A stretch of DNA of 8,907 nt from Pseudomonadota bacterium (GCA_023434095.1 JAEYTJ010000350.1:1-8907), one strand, 5' to 3'. Numbered from the stretch's first letter, positions 1 to 7,714 are shown. Numbers and translations: made by a program. Notes: generated from the sequence alone by a model not told the origin.

Positions 1-13
1 GCGAGGGTCATCA

Positions 14-14
<1 letters not shown>
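1..14 (-). CDS. Start of a probable sugar ABC permease (partial)
   Basis: Only the first codons are visible. On the minus strand the ATPase stop TGA (16-14) overlaps an ATG (14-12), which is followed directly by a second ATG (11-9), ACC and CTC, giving Met-Met-Thr-Leu before the edge. A start touching the preceding stop is typical of coupled genes in sugar ABC operons, where the membrane permease usually follows the ATPase. Neither the binding protein nor the ATPase has a permease beside it inside the window, so one is expected here. The identity is inferred from gene order alone, because no membrane segment is visible. Confidence 0.4.
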
Positions 15-1510
<1,496 letters not shown>

Positions 1511-1637
1511 GGGATGCACCCGTGGGGAAAGAGAGCCGGGGCATGCGCCGCCCGACCAGTCTTTTTCCGCGAAATGAAGGGACCTTCGCAAGCGTGTGAC
1601 GGGCGCGAGGCCCGCCACCGCTTGCTCTGCGAGACAG

Positions 1638-1662
1638 GCGCGAGGGTCCGAGGGCCCCGCGC
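1638..1662 (-). other. GC-rich stem-loop just after the binding-protein gene
   Basis: The arms are GCGCG(A)GGG at 1638-1646 and CCCCGCGC at 1655-1662. They pair over 8 bp with one bulged base around an 8-nt loop. The element begins 9 bases past the binding-protein stop on the transcribed strand, and no T-run follows it. It is better placed as an intercistronic mRNA-stabilising hairpin than as an intrinsic terminator. Such elements commonly keep binding-protein mRNA more abundant than the downstream ATPase and permease messages. Its function here is inferred. The rest of the 160-bp gap (1511-1670) shows only a weak 5-bp hairpin and no gene. Confidence 0.35.
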
Positions 1663-1670
1663 CGCCGCCG

Positions 1671-2717
1671 TCAGAACTTGTACTGGTCCATGTTTTCCTT
1701 GGTCACGCCGACCCAGCCCTGGCCGTAGAGCAGGTTCGGCGCGGCGCCGGCCGGGGTGGTGAGGTTCTCATAGCCCTTGAGGCCGAGATTGAGGCCGGCC
1801 TTGATCTGGTCCCTCTTGCCCGAGAGCGCCATCACGGCCAGTTCGTTCATGGCATAGCCGGCGACCGCCGGGTCCCAGAACTGGATGTACTGGATGTCGC
1901 CGTCCGCGAGGTACTTGCCGGCGACGGAGGGCAGGCCGGTGCCGGAGAAGAACACCTTGCCCTTGAGCCCGCGCTCGGCGATCAGGCGGCCGGCGCCGGC
2001 CGAGGTCGGCATCGGACCGCCGATGATGCCGTTCACGTCCGGATAGGTCGTGAGGGCTTCCGACAGCCGGTTATAGTCGGTGTTGGCATCGTCATAGGTC
2101 TCGAGCCGCTGGGTGGCGAGCGCCATGTCCGGGAAGTGCTTCTTCTGGTATTCGATGGCGCCGTCGATCCACTCATTCTGGGACTGCGAGGTGAGGCTGC
2201 CGACGGTAGCAAGGTACTTTCCCTTGCCGCCCGTGTACTTGCCGAGCACTTCCATCAACTGGGCGCCATAGGCCTTGTTGTCGAAGGCTTCGAGGATGTA
2301 GTCGGCATTCTTCAGGTTCGAGGCCTCATGGGCGATGACCACGATGCCGCGATCGCGCGCCTTCTTCAGCACCGGCTCGACCGCCTCGACCGAGAAGGGG
2401 ACGATGCAGATGGCGTCGACGCCCTGTGCGATCAGGTTCTCGACGAGTTGCACCTGCGCGGCGGCGTCGGCCTGGCTCGGGCCGACCTGCCAGACATCCA
2501 TGCCGGTGTCGGTGCCGAACTGCTTGACCCCGTCGCGCATGCGGTCGAACCAGGCGATGCCGTCGACCTTCACCACGGTGGCGATGGAGAACTTCTTGCC
2601 GGTGGCGGCGGCGGTGATGTCCTTTGGCACCTGGCTGGTGTCGACCACCCCATCGGCGAAGGCGGGGGCCGCCAGCAGCGACAAGCTGGCTGCGAGGGTG
2701 AGCAGGGTCTTTCTCAT
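1671..2717 (-). CDS. Periplasmic sugar-binding protein of an ABC importer (RbsB/LsrB-like)
   Basis: This is the soluble periplasmic receptor (348 aa) of the importer whose ATPase follows. A Sec signal peptide (MRKTLLTLAASLSLLAAPAFA) ends with a likely cut after residue 21. The mature part has the two-lobe type I sugar-binding fold: KKFSIATVVKVDGIAWF (41-57), QVQLVENLIAQGVDAICIVP (88-107), SQSQNEWIDGA (177-187) and IIGGPMPTSAGAG (231-243). It resembles the autoinducer-2/rhamnose-binding branch, especially around NEWIDGAIEYQKKHFPDM. The ATG at 2717 is preferred over an in-frame ATG at 2735 because GGGAGGA lies 6 bases ahead and the signal peptide begins there. It lies 63 bp downstream of deoC in the same direction. 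The deoR/deoC context points to deoxyribose or a related compound as ligand. The family is secure; the ligand is inferred. Confidence 0.9.
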   Translation of the reverse strand: MRKTLLTLAASLSLLAAPAFADGVVDTSQVPKDITAAATGKKFSIATVVKVDGIAWFDRMRDGVKQFGTDTGMDVWQVGPSQADAAAQVQLVENLIAQGVDAICIVPFSVEAVEPVLKKARDRGIVVIAHEASNLKNADYILEAFDNKAYGAQLMEVLGKYTGGKGKYLATVGSLTSQSQNEWIDGAIEYQKKHFPDMALATQRLETYDDANTDYNRLSEALTTYPDVNGIIGGPMPTSAGAGRLIAERGLKGKVFFSGTGLPSVAGKYLADGDIQYIQFWDPAVAGYAMNELAVMALSGKRDQIKAGLNLGLKGYENLTTPAGAAPNLLYGQGWVGVTKENMDQYKF

Positions 2718-2759
2718 GGATGTCCTCCCAGACATTCGTTGATTATGATGGGACAGGCA

Positions 2760-2775
2760 GGACGGCTGGCCGTCC
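2760..2775 (-). other. Intercistronic hairpin between deoC and the binding-protein gene
   Basis: GGACGG (2760-2765) and CCGTCC (2770-2775) form a perfect 6-bp inverted repeat around CTGG. It starts 5 bases after the deoC stop codon on the transcribed strand, with no following T-run. It could be an mRNA-processing or stabilising hairpin that sets binding-protein expression apart from deoC. It is short enough to occur by chance in GC-rich DNA. Confidence 0.3.
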
Positions 2776-2780
2776 GGTCG

Positions 2781-3479
2781 TCAGTAGCCGGCGTTGGCCG
2801 GGGCGGTGCCGCCGACGATGGCGATGCTCGCACTGGCGCCGATGCGGGTGGCGCCCGCGTCGATCATCGCCCACGCAGTCGCCGCGTCCCGCACCCCGCC
2901 GGAAGCCTTCACGCCGATGTCGGGCCCGGCCACCCGGCGCATCAGCGCGACGTCGTCCACCGTGGCGCCGCCGGTCGAGAAGCCGGTCGAGGTCTTGACG
3001 AAGTCGGCGCCGGCTTCCTGTGCAAGGCGGCAGGCGGTTTCCTTCTGTGCGTCGGTGAGCAAGCAGGTCTCCAGGATCACCTTGAGCAGCGTGCCGCGCG
3101 TGGCTTCGCGCACCGCGAGGAGATCCGCCCGGCAGCGTGCAAGGTCGCCCTCGATGAGCGCGCCAATGTCGATGACCATGTCGATTTCCTGCGCGCCGGC
3201 GGCGATGGCCAGCCGGGCCTCGGCCGCCTTGGCCTCGGCCCCGCCGGCGCCAAGTGGGAAGCCGACCACCACGCAGGCCTTCACGGGACTGCCGGCGAGT
3301 TCGTCAGCGACGAAGCCGGCATGCACCGCGTTCACGCATACCGAGGCGAAGCCATGTTCCCGCGCTTCCGCGCAATAGCGCGCCACTTCGGCACGCCCGG
3401 CTTCAGCCTTGAGGATGGTGTGGTCGATGAACCCGGCCAAGGCGCGGGAATCCCGCACCGCGCGTGCATTCTCTGCCAT
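2781..3479 (-). CDS. deoC: Deoxyribose-phosphate aldolase
   Basis: This cytosolic class I aldolase (232 aa) splits 2-deoxy-D-ribose 5-phosphate into acetaldehyde and glyceraldehyde 3-phosphate, the last step of deoxyribose and deoxynucleoside use. Family landmarks are clear: IDHTILK (18-24), VCVN (47-50), catalytic Asp in EIDMVI (Asp100), Schiff-base Lys162 in VKTSTGFSTGG, second lysine Lys191 in VKASGGVR, and the phosphate-binding IGASAS near 213-218. The chain ends in tyrosine, as does the E. coli enzyme, in which the terminal Tyr contributes to activity. GGTGA lies 7 bases before the ATG and serves as a plausible Shine-Dalgarno. It is the first gene of the leftward operon, transcribed away from the DeoR-family gene. 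Its substrate is the known inducer of E. coli DeoR, so pathway and regulator fit together. Confidence 0.95.
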   Translation of the reverse strand: MAENARAVRDSRALAGFIDHTILKAEAGRAEVARYCAEAREHGFASVCVNAVHAGFVADELAGSPVKACVVVGFPLGAGGAEAKAAEARLAIAAGAQEIDMVIDIGALIEGDLARCRADLLAVREATRGTLLKVILETCLLTDAQKETACRLAQEAGADFVKTSTGFSTGGATVDDVALMRRVAGPDIGVKASGGVRDAATAWAMIDAGATRIGASASIAIVGGTAPANAGY

Positions 3480-3502
3480 GTGACGTCTTCACCCGGTCAT
3501 TT

Positions 3503-3520
3503 TTGTTATGATTATCACAA
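3503..3520. promoter_or_regulatory. Imperfect 18-bp palindrome, candidate DeoR operator
   Basis: TTGTTATGATTATCACAA matches its own reverse complement at 14 of 18 positions (pattern TTGT.AT.AT.AT.ACAA). It lies in the only AT-rich stretch of the window, in the gap between divergent deoC and deoR. It also covers the likely deoC -10 element, so bound repressor would block polymerase. DeoR-family proteins usually bind such repeats next to their own gene. The assignment as operator is inferred from position and symmetry. Confidence 0.55.
3511..3519 (-). promoter_or_regulatory. Candidate extended -10 element of the deoC operon
   Basis: On the minus strand this reads TGTGATAAT, a 5 of 6 match to TATAAT with the TGn extension. 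A start about 7 bases further on would give a leader of roughly 25 bases before the deoC ATG at 3479. No convincing -35 lies 16-18 bases upstream, which extended -10 promoters can tolerate. On the opposite strand TATGAT (3507-3512) is a possible -10 for deoR, so the two promoters may overlap. Confidence 0.4.
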
Positions 3521-3524
3521 TATT

Positions 3525-3535
3525 TGTTGCGAACA
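3525..3535. promoter_or_regulatory. Second small palindrome in the deoC-deoR gap
   Basis: TGTT-GCG-AACA is a perfect 4-bp-arm inverted repeat. The sequence TTTGTTnnGA occurs at 3502-3511 and again at 3523-3532, exactly 21 bp apart, so the two sites lie on the same DNA face two helical turns apart. E. coli DeoR and GlpR operators also carry TGTT/AACA-type arms. Binding by the adjacent regulator is inferred. Confidence 0.4.
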
Positions 3536-3547
3536 TTTCACGACGCT

Positions 3548-3561
3548 CTTGACGAGTCAAG
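3548..3561 (+). promoter_or_regulatory. Perfect inverted repeat at the deoR ribosome-binding site
   Basis: CTTGAC-GA-GTCAAG has perfect 6-base arms. As RNA it can fold as a 5-bp stem (CTTGA/TCAAG) with loop CGAG, and its 3' arm shares bases with the deoR Shine-Dalgarno AAGGCGG (3559-3565). It may be a regulator-binding site or a hairpin that limits deoR translation. The minus strand here reads TTGACT, a good -35 hexamer, but the spacing to the deoC -10 candidate is wrong. Confidence 0.35.
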
Positions 3562-3572
3562 GCGGACCGCCA

Positions 3573-4307
3573 ATGAAGGTGGCAATGGGGAGCGACGTGA
3601 AGAAACCCGAGAGAATCCGGCGACTGGACGAGCGGCTGCGCGCCGTGGGCGTGCTGCATCTGCGCGAGGCCGCGCTGCATCTCGACGTCTCGGAAATGAC
3701 CGTGCGCCGGGACCTCGCGGCCTCACCGGAGCTGTTCAGCTATCTCGGCGGCTACATCCTGCCGGCGGGGAGCGAGCGCGCCTCGACCTACCGGCTCGAT
3801 GCCGAGTTCGACGCCCACGCCGAGGCCAAGGAGGCCGCCGGCCGTGCGGCGGCGGCGCTTGTGGAGCCGGACGACACCATCTTCATCGACTGCGGCACGA
3901 CCACGCCGCGCATGATCGAGCATCTGCCGGTCCATGGCCGGCTCACCGTCATTACCTATGCGATGAACATCGCCAGCCGGCTCGCCGGCCGGCCGAACAC
4001 CAGCCTCATCCTGCTGGGCGGCCTGTTCCATGCCTCTTCGCAGAGCTTTTCCGGGGACGAGGCGCTGCGCAGCCTGGAGCGGCTGGGCATCAGCAAGGCC
4101 TTCATCTCCGCCGGCGGCGTCCACGCCCAGCATGGCGTCACCTGCTCCAACTTCCATGAGGTGCCGGTGAAGCAGGCGGCGCTGGCGCGGGCGGCGGTGG
4201 CCTATCTCGTCGTCGACAAGAGCAAGATCGACAAGATCAAGCCCGCCTCGTTCGCCCGCCGTGAGCAGTTCGCCCGCCTCATCACCGAGGCCGACGCGCC
4301 TGCGTAG
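3573..4307 (+). CDS. deoR: DeoR-family repressor, likely DeoR proper
   Basis: This cytosolic DNA-binding repressor (244 aa; E. coli DeoR is 252) has an N-terminal helix-turn-helix (about 28-48, ending SEMTVRRDL) followed by a sugar-phosphate isomerase-like effector domain. Stretches recalling E. coli DeoR are LGGYI (58-62), VEPDDTIFIDCGTTTP (97-112), GGLFHASS (149-156), SAGGVHAQHGVTCSNFHEVPVK (179-200) and VVDKSKIDKIKPA (213-225). This is closer than to generic sugar-operon DeoR regulators. E. coli DeoR is released by deoxyribose 5-phosphate, the substrate of DeoC next door, so it probably represses the divergent deoC-transporter operon. The ATG at 3573 has AAGGCGG 7 bases ahead. The ATG at 3585 (with AAGGTGG) or the GTG at 3597 are also possible starts, because the DNA-binding domain begins after both. 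It ends 9 bp from the convergent barrel gene. Confidence 0.88.
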   Translation: MKVAMGSDVKKPERIRRLDERLRAVGVLHLREAALHLDVSEMTVRRDLAASPELFSYLGGYILPAGSERASTYRLDAEFDAHAEAKEAAGRAAAALVEPDDTIFIDCGTTTPRMIEHLPVHGRLTVITYAMNIASRLAGRPNTSLILLGGLFHASSQSFSGDEALRSLERLGISKAFISAGGVHAQHGVTCSNFHEVPVKQAALARAAVAYLVVDKSKIDKIKPASFARREQFARLITEADAPA

Positions 4308-4316
4308 AAGCGGATG

Positions 4317-5132
4317 CTAGAAGCGATAGGTGGCGCCCAGAATCGGGCCCTGCATCAGCACGTCGTAGAGAAACGCGCCGTTCTGGTAATCCACCGACAG
4401 GGCGCGATAGCCGGCGCGCAGGGCGAGGTTCTCGTTCCACTGGTAGTTCACCGTGGCGATGGCCTGCCAGGTGAACCTGGAGCCGACATCGAAGCCGCCG
4501 ATATCGCCGACCAGCGTCAGGCTCCACGGCCCGCCGATCTGCGCAAGGACACGGCCGGCGATGACCGGATCGACCCAGCTCTCGGCCTGGCTGTAGTCGA
4601 GGCCGAATGGAAGGAGACCGGCATCGACGGTGAGCCGGTTGTTGAGGTGCCAGAAGCGCAGGCCGGCGCCGGCATCGACGTCCAGCGTGTCCGATTCATA
4701 CAGCCGGTACAGCACGTCGCCCTGCAGTGTCAGGCTGCGCGAGCGCACCTCGAAGCCGGCGGCGTAGGGGCCGGGCAGGCTGCCCGAAGGCGTTACCTGC
4801 GTGAACATCAGGTCCGCCAGAAAGCCCCAGCGCCCGACCCGCATTTCGCCCGAGCCCATCAGCGCGCCGTTGAGGTCCTGCAGCACGTCGCGGAAGCTGA
4901 GGTCGATATTGGCGGCGGGCAAAGGCGGAAGGGTGGAGCTGGTGCCGTGCAGCGCGCTGGCCCAGAGATACATCGTGGCGGAGAAGGTCGGCGCATCCAT
5001 GTCCACGACTTGTGCCGGCGGGCTGATGGTCGGCGGCGTCGGCTCGAGATCGGCGGCACCGGCCGGAGTGCCGGACAGCAGAAGGCCGCCCAACACACAA
5101 GCGGCTGCGTGCCACGGTCGATCGCACATCAT
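4317..5132 (-). CDS. Outer-membrane beta-barrel protein coupled to the sulfatase
   Basis: This is a predicted outer-membrane barrel of 271 aa. A signal peptide (about 1-27, ending GTPAGAA) is followed by a proline-rich linker and then alternating strands typical of barrels: FSATMYLWASALHGTS (50-65), RWGFLADLMF (101-110), SLTLQGDVLYRLY (133-145), FTWQAIATVNYQW (220-232) and LALRAGYRALSVDY (236-249). It ends in ILGATYRF, the C-terminal aromatic strand read by the BAM insertion machinery. It recalls an uncharacterised alphaproteobacterial barrel family with YLWASGxxGT and SWxDPVxGxR motifs. The ATG at 5132 overlaps the sulfatase stop as ATGA, with GGAG 7 bases ahead. An in-frame GTG at 5138 lacks a usable ribosome-binding site. 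Overlap with the sulfatase gene suggests a channel or surface role in sulfated-substrate use. That role is inferred; the barrel call is firmer. Confidence 0.82.
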   Translation of the reverse strand: MMCDRPWHAAACVLGGLLLSGTPAGAADLEPTPPTISPPAQVVDMDAPTFSATMYLWASALHGTSSTLPPLPAANIDLSFRDVLQDLNGALMGSGEMRVGRWGFLADLMFTQVTPSGSLPGPYAAGFEVRSRSLTLQGDVLYRLYESDTLDVDAGAGLRFWHLNNRLTVDAGLLPFGLDYSQAESWVDPVIAGRVLAQIGGPWSLTLVGDIGGFDVGSRFTWQAIATVNYQWNENLALRAGYRALSVDYQNGAFLYDVLMQGPILGATYRF

Positions 5133-6628
5133 TTGCACTCCGCTGCCTGGACATGCGCCGCGGCACCGGGGGTCGACAGCGGCGCGCCCAGCGTGAGCTT
5201 CTGGGAAGCGGGCTGGTAGAGCGGGTCGGCCATTTCGCGGGCGAGATGGATCACCCGCGCCTGCAGTGCGGCCACCTTGTCGGGATGGGCGCCGGCAAGA
5301 TCGGCCGTCTCACCGGGATCCTTGGAGAGATCGAACAGTTCGACCTTCGGCGGCAATTCAACCTTCCAGACCAGCTTCCAGTCGCCGTCGCGCACTGCTC
5401 CCTGGCTCGGCTCGACATTGTAGACCATCTCGCCGCGCCCCGGCTGGCCGGCCGCGAGGGTCGGCCACATGTCGACGCCGTCCAGCCGCTTGCCGGGACC
5501 GAGGCTGGCCCCGGCGAGCCCGGCGAGGGTGGGCAGCATGTCGACGACATGCATCACGCCCTGCACCGTTCCCGGGGCGATGCGGCCGGGCCAGTTGGCG
5601 AGCGCGACGACGCGGGTGCCGCCCTCGTACAGCGTGCCCTTGCCCGCTCGCAGCGGCGCGTTGTCCGGCGGCAGTTCGCCGCTTACCGCGCCTTCGCCGA
5701 CGAACATCCTGTCGCGGGTGCCGCCATTGTCGCTGTGGAACACGATCAGCGTGTTCTCGCGCAGCCCGCGCGCGCCGAGCGCGGCGACCACCTTGCCGAT
5801 CTGCTCGTCCATGGCCGTGATCATGGCCGCATAGGCCCGCCGCTGCGGATCCGCAATGCCGGCATAGCGGTCGATATAGGCCTGAGGCGCCTGATACGGC
5901 GTGTGCGGGGCGGTGAAGGCGAGATAGAGGAACAGCGGCGTCGCCGGATCGTGCCCGCCGATCAGACGCACCGCCTCTGCGCCGAACAGGTCGGTGTCGT
6001 ACCCTTCCTCGACCACCAGTTCGTTGTCGCGGTACCAGTCGGGGACACCATGCGCCTCGTGCTTGAAATGATCGATCTCGCCGACCAGCGGCCCGTAGAA
6101 GCTGTCGAAGCCACGCTGGCGGGGCCAGTATTTCCGGTCGGCATGGCCGAGATGCCATTTCCCGACGAGAGCGGTGCGGTACCCCGCTTCCTTCAACGCC
6201 TGCGGCAGCAGGAATTCGTCGGTGGCCAGACCGAAATCGGCGCCCGAGGGTATCACGGCGGTCTGCAGCCCGTAGCGCAGCGGATAGCGCCCGGTCATCA
6301 GCGCCGCACGGGTCGGCGTGCACATGGGTTGGGTGTAGAAATAGCCGAGGGTGGCCCCCTCGGCGGCCAGCGCGTCGAGGTTCGGCGTCCTGATGTCCGA
6401 GTTCCGGAAGCCGACATCGGCGGAACCGAGATCGTCGGCCATGATGTCGAGAATGTGCGGGCGCGATGCCGCCACGCCTTCAAGCTTGACGCCCTGTGCC
6501 CTTGCTTGCGTTGCGACGGCCGACAGGCTGGCGATGGCGGCGAGGAAGGCGGCACCGCCGGCGAGCATGTCGCGGCGGCTGGGCATGACGTCATCGGCCG
6601 GCGCGACGGGGATCGGCGTTTCGGTCAC
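5129..6628 (-). CDS. Tat-exported arylsulfatase (type I, formylglycine-dependent)
   Basis: This sulfatase (499 aa) hydrolyses sulfate esters and resembles the arylsulfatase B branch (SDIRTPNLDALAAEG, CTPTRAALMTGRYPLRYGLQ). Catalytic and metal residues are present: Asp65-Asp66 (ADDLG), Cys103 in CTPTR (the residue converted to formylglycine), Arg107, Lys157 and His159 (GKWHLG), His242 (APHTPY), Asp300-Asn301 (HSDNGG) and Lys330 (RAGKGTLYEGG). The N-terminus carries a twin-arginine signal, SRRDML (17-22), then a hydrophobic run and a probable cut after ARA (44), so it should be exported folded to the periplasm. The GTG at 6628 is chosen because it overlaps the preceding stop as GTGA, has GGAG 7 bases ahead and places the Tat motif correctly. 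Longer in-frame starts would run into the upstream gene. The adjacent FGE gene supplies the activating enzyme. The natural substrate cannot be read from sequence. Confidence 0.93.
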   Translation of the reverse strand: MTETPIPVAPADDVMPSRRDMLAGGAAFLAAIASLSAVATQARAQGVKLEGVAASRPHILDIMADDLGSADVGFRNSDIRTPNLDALAAEGATLGYFYTQPMCTPTRAALMTGRYPLRYGLQTAVIPSGADFGLATDEFLLPQALKEAGYRTALVGKWHLGHADRKYWPRQRGFDSFYGPLVGEIDHFKHEAHGVPDWYRDNELVVEEGYDTDLFGAEAVRLIGGHDPATPLFLYLAFTAPHTPYQAPQAYIDRYAGIADPQRRAYAAMITAMDEQIGKVVAALGARGLRENTLIVFHSDNGGTRDRMFVGEGAVSGELPPDNAPLRAGKGTLYEGGTRVVALANWPGRIAPGTVQGVMHVVDMLPTLAGLAGASLGPGKRLDGVDMWPTLAAGQPGRGEMVYNVEPSQGAVRDGDWKLVWKVELPPKVELFDLSKDPGETADLAGAHPDKVAALQARVIHLAREMADPLYQPASQKLTLGAPLSTPGAAAHVQAAECK

Positions 6629-7638
6629 GGCAATTCTCCGGCAGAGGGAAATGGCGAGGGGCCGACACGGCGGATGCACCGGAAACCGATATGCACCGAC
6701 GCGGTGTCGAGGGTCTGCGGCTGGCGGGCGGCGGGGCGGTAGCGGCGGCAATAACTGGGGGCGCACAGGTGCGAGCCGCCCTTGAGTACCTTGCGGGGCG
6801 CGGACCCGCCTGGGATCAGCGGATCGAGGCTGTCCTCACGCCGTCCGCCGCGCGGGTTGCGCGACACGCAGCAGGCTTTCGCCGGCGGATTCGTTTCGGC
6901 GTGGCTGGGCGCGTACCAGTCGTCGGTCCATTCCCAGACATTGCCGATCATGTCGAGAAGGCCGTAGCCATTGGCGGGGTAGGCGCCGACCGGCGACGTG
7001 CCGGCATAGCCGTCATCGGCCCGGTCCTCGTGCGGGAACGCACCCTGCCAGGTATTGGCGCGGTGAATGCCCCCGGGGACAAGTTCATCGCCCCAGGCGA
7101 ATTCCGCACCGTCGAGACCGCCGCGTGCGGCAAACTCCCACTCCGCCTCGGTCGGCAACTGCTTGCCGCTCCAGCGGGCATAGGCGAGGGCGTCGTCATG
7201 GGCGACGTGAACGACGGGATGATCCGCACGACCATCCAGGTTGCTGCCGGGTCCCTGCGGATGCCGCCAATCGGCGCCCGGCGCGAAACGCCACCAGCGC
7301 GTCCAGTCCTCCCGCCCTGCCTTCCCTTCGGGAGCGGTGAAGACGAGGGAACCGGGCACGAGGAGACGCGGATCGGCCTCGGGATAGTCCGCGGGGCAGG
7401 GGGGCCGTTCCGCAAGCGTCAGGTAGCCCCTCGCGGCCACGAAGGCGGCGAAGGCGCGGTTGGTGACCGGCGTGCGGTCGATAAAGAAGCCGTCCACACC
7501 CACACGGTGGGCGGGCGCCTCCTCGGGATAATGATGATCCGCCCCCATGGTAAAGGTGCCGGCGGGGATCCACACCATGCCGGCCGTTCCCGGCGCCTTG
7601 GGATCGACGTCCCCCTCGGCCAGAACTGTCACCTGCAT
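6625..7638 (-). CDS. Formylglycine-generating enzyme (sulfatase activator)
   Basis: This is an FGE-sulfatase (SUMF1-type) domain protein of 337 aa. It uses oxygen and copper to oxidise the cysteine of a sulfatase CxPxR motif to formylglycine. The fold markers are MVWIPAGTFTMG (21-32), RTPVTNRAFAAFV (55-67), LPTEAEWEFAARGG (161-174), NVWEWTDDWY (233-242) and GFRC (318-321). Both copper-binding cysteines of true FGE are present in GGSHLCAPSYCRRYRPAAR (Cys292 and Cys297). This separates it from related non-catalytic FGE-domain proteins. No signal peptide is visible, so it should act in the cytosol before Tat export of the sulfatase. GGAG lies 5 bases before the ATG at 7638. Its stop overlaps the sulfatase GTG by 4 bases, which strongly suggests that sulfatase is its client. 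It lies 76 bp after the AraC-type gene, in the same direction. Confidence 0.93.
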   Translation of the reverse strand: MQVTVLAEGDVDPKAPGTAGMVWIPAGTFTMGADHHYPEEAPAHRVGVDGFFIDRTPVTNRAFAAFVAARGYLTLAERPPCPADYPEADPRLLVPGSLVFTAPEGKAGREDWTRWWRFAPGADWRHPQGPGSNLDGRADHPVVHVAHDDALAYARWSGKQLPTEAEWEFAARGGLDGAEFAWGDELVPGGIHRANTWQGAFPHEDRADDGYAGTSPVGAYPANGYGLLDMIGNVWEWTDDWYAPSHAETNPPAKACCVSRNPRGGRREDSLDPLIPGGSAPRKVLKGGSHLCAPSYCRRYRPAARQPQTLDTASVHIGFRCIRRVGPSPFPSAGELP

Positions 7639-7679
7639 CGCGGCTCCGCTGCCATCGCGCCGGAGTCGAAGGGTGCTAG

Positions 7680-7702
7680 CCCGGCCACGCGTCGCGGCCC
7701 GG
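7680..7702 (-). other. Weak hairpin between the AraC-type gene and the FGE gene
   Basis: CCCGGCC (7680-7686) and GGCCCGG (7696-7702) pair at 6 of 7 positions around a 9-nt loop. It lies in the 76-bp gap 7639-7714, with no T-run on the transcribed strand. It could attenuate or process a shared transcript. It could equally be chance in very GC-rich DNA. No convincing -35/-10 pair is visible in the gap. Confidence 0.22.
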
Positions 7703-7714
7703 AAAGGTCGCGGG

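Noticed and set aside
1671..3479. Complete AI-2 (lsr) quorum-signal operon
   Set aside because: The aldolase is DeoC rather than LsrF, the regulator is DeoR rather than LsrR, there is no lsrK or lsrG, and AI-2 contact residues are not all kept.
3489..3500. Three-codon mini-ORF (Met-Thr-Gly-stop) in the deoC leader on the minus strand
   Set aside because: It has no ribosome-binding site and its stop overlaps the GGTGA used by deoC. Such short frames arise easily by chance.
1596..3572. Very long + strand open frame continuing upstream of deoR
   Set aside because: It lies antisense to the binding-protein gene and deoC, both clear families. It has low-complexity composition typical of the complementary frame in GC-rich DNA, and the real deoR start has its own ribosome-binding site.
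5153..6742. 529-residue + strand open frame opposite the sulfatase
   Set aside because: It mirrors the sulfatase codons, is rich in Arg, Gly and Ala, and shows no recognisable domain. The minus-strand gene has a full set of catalytic motifs.
6629..6766. Longer N-terminus for the sulfatase, starting at 6766
   Set aside because: It would read 46 residues of proline- and arginine-rich sequence inside the end of the FGE gene and bury the Tat signal. The GTG at 6628 has a good ribosome-binding site and the GTGA overlap.
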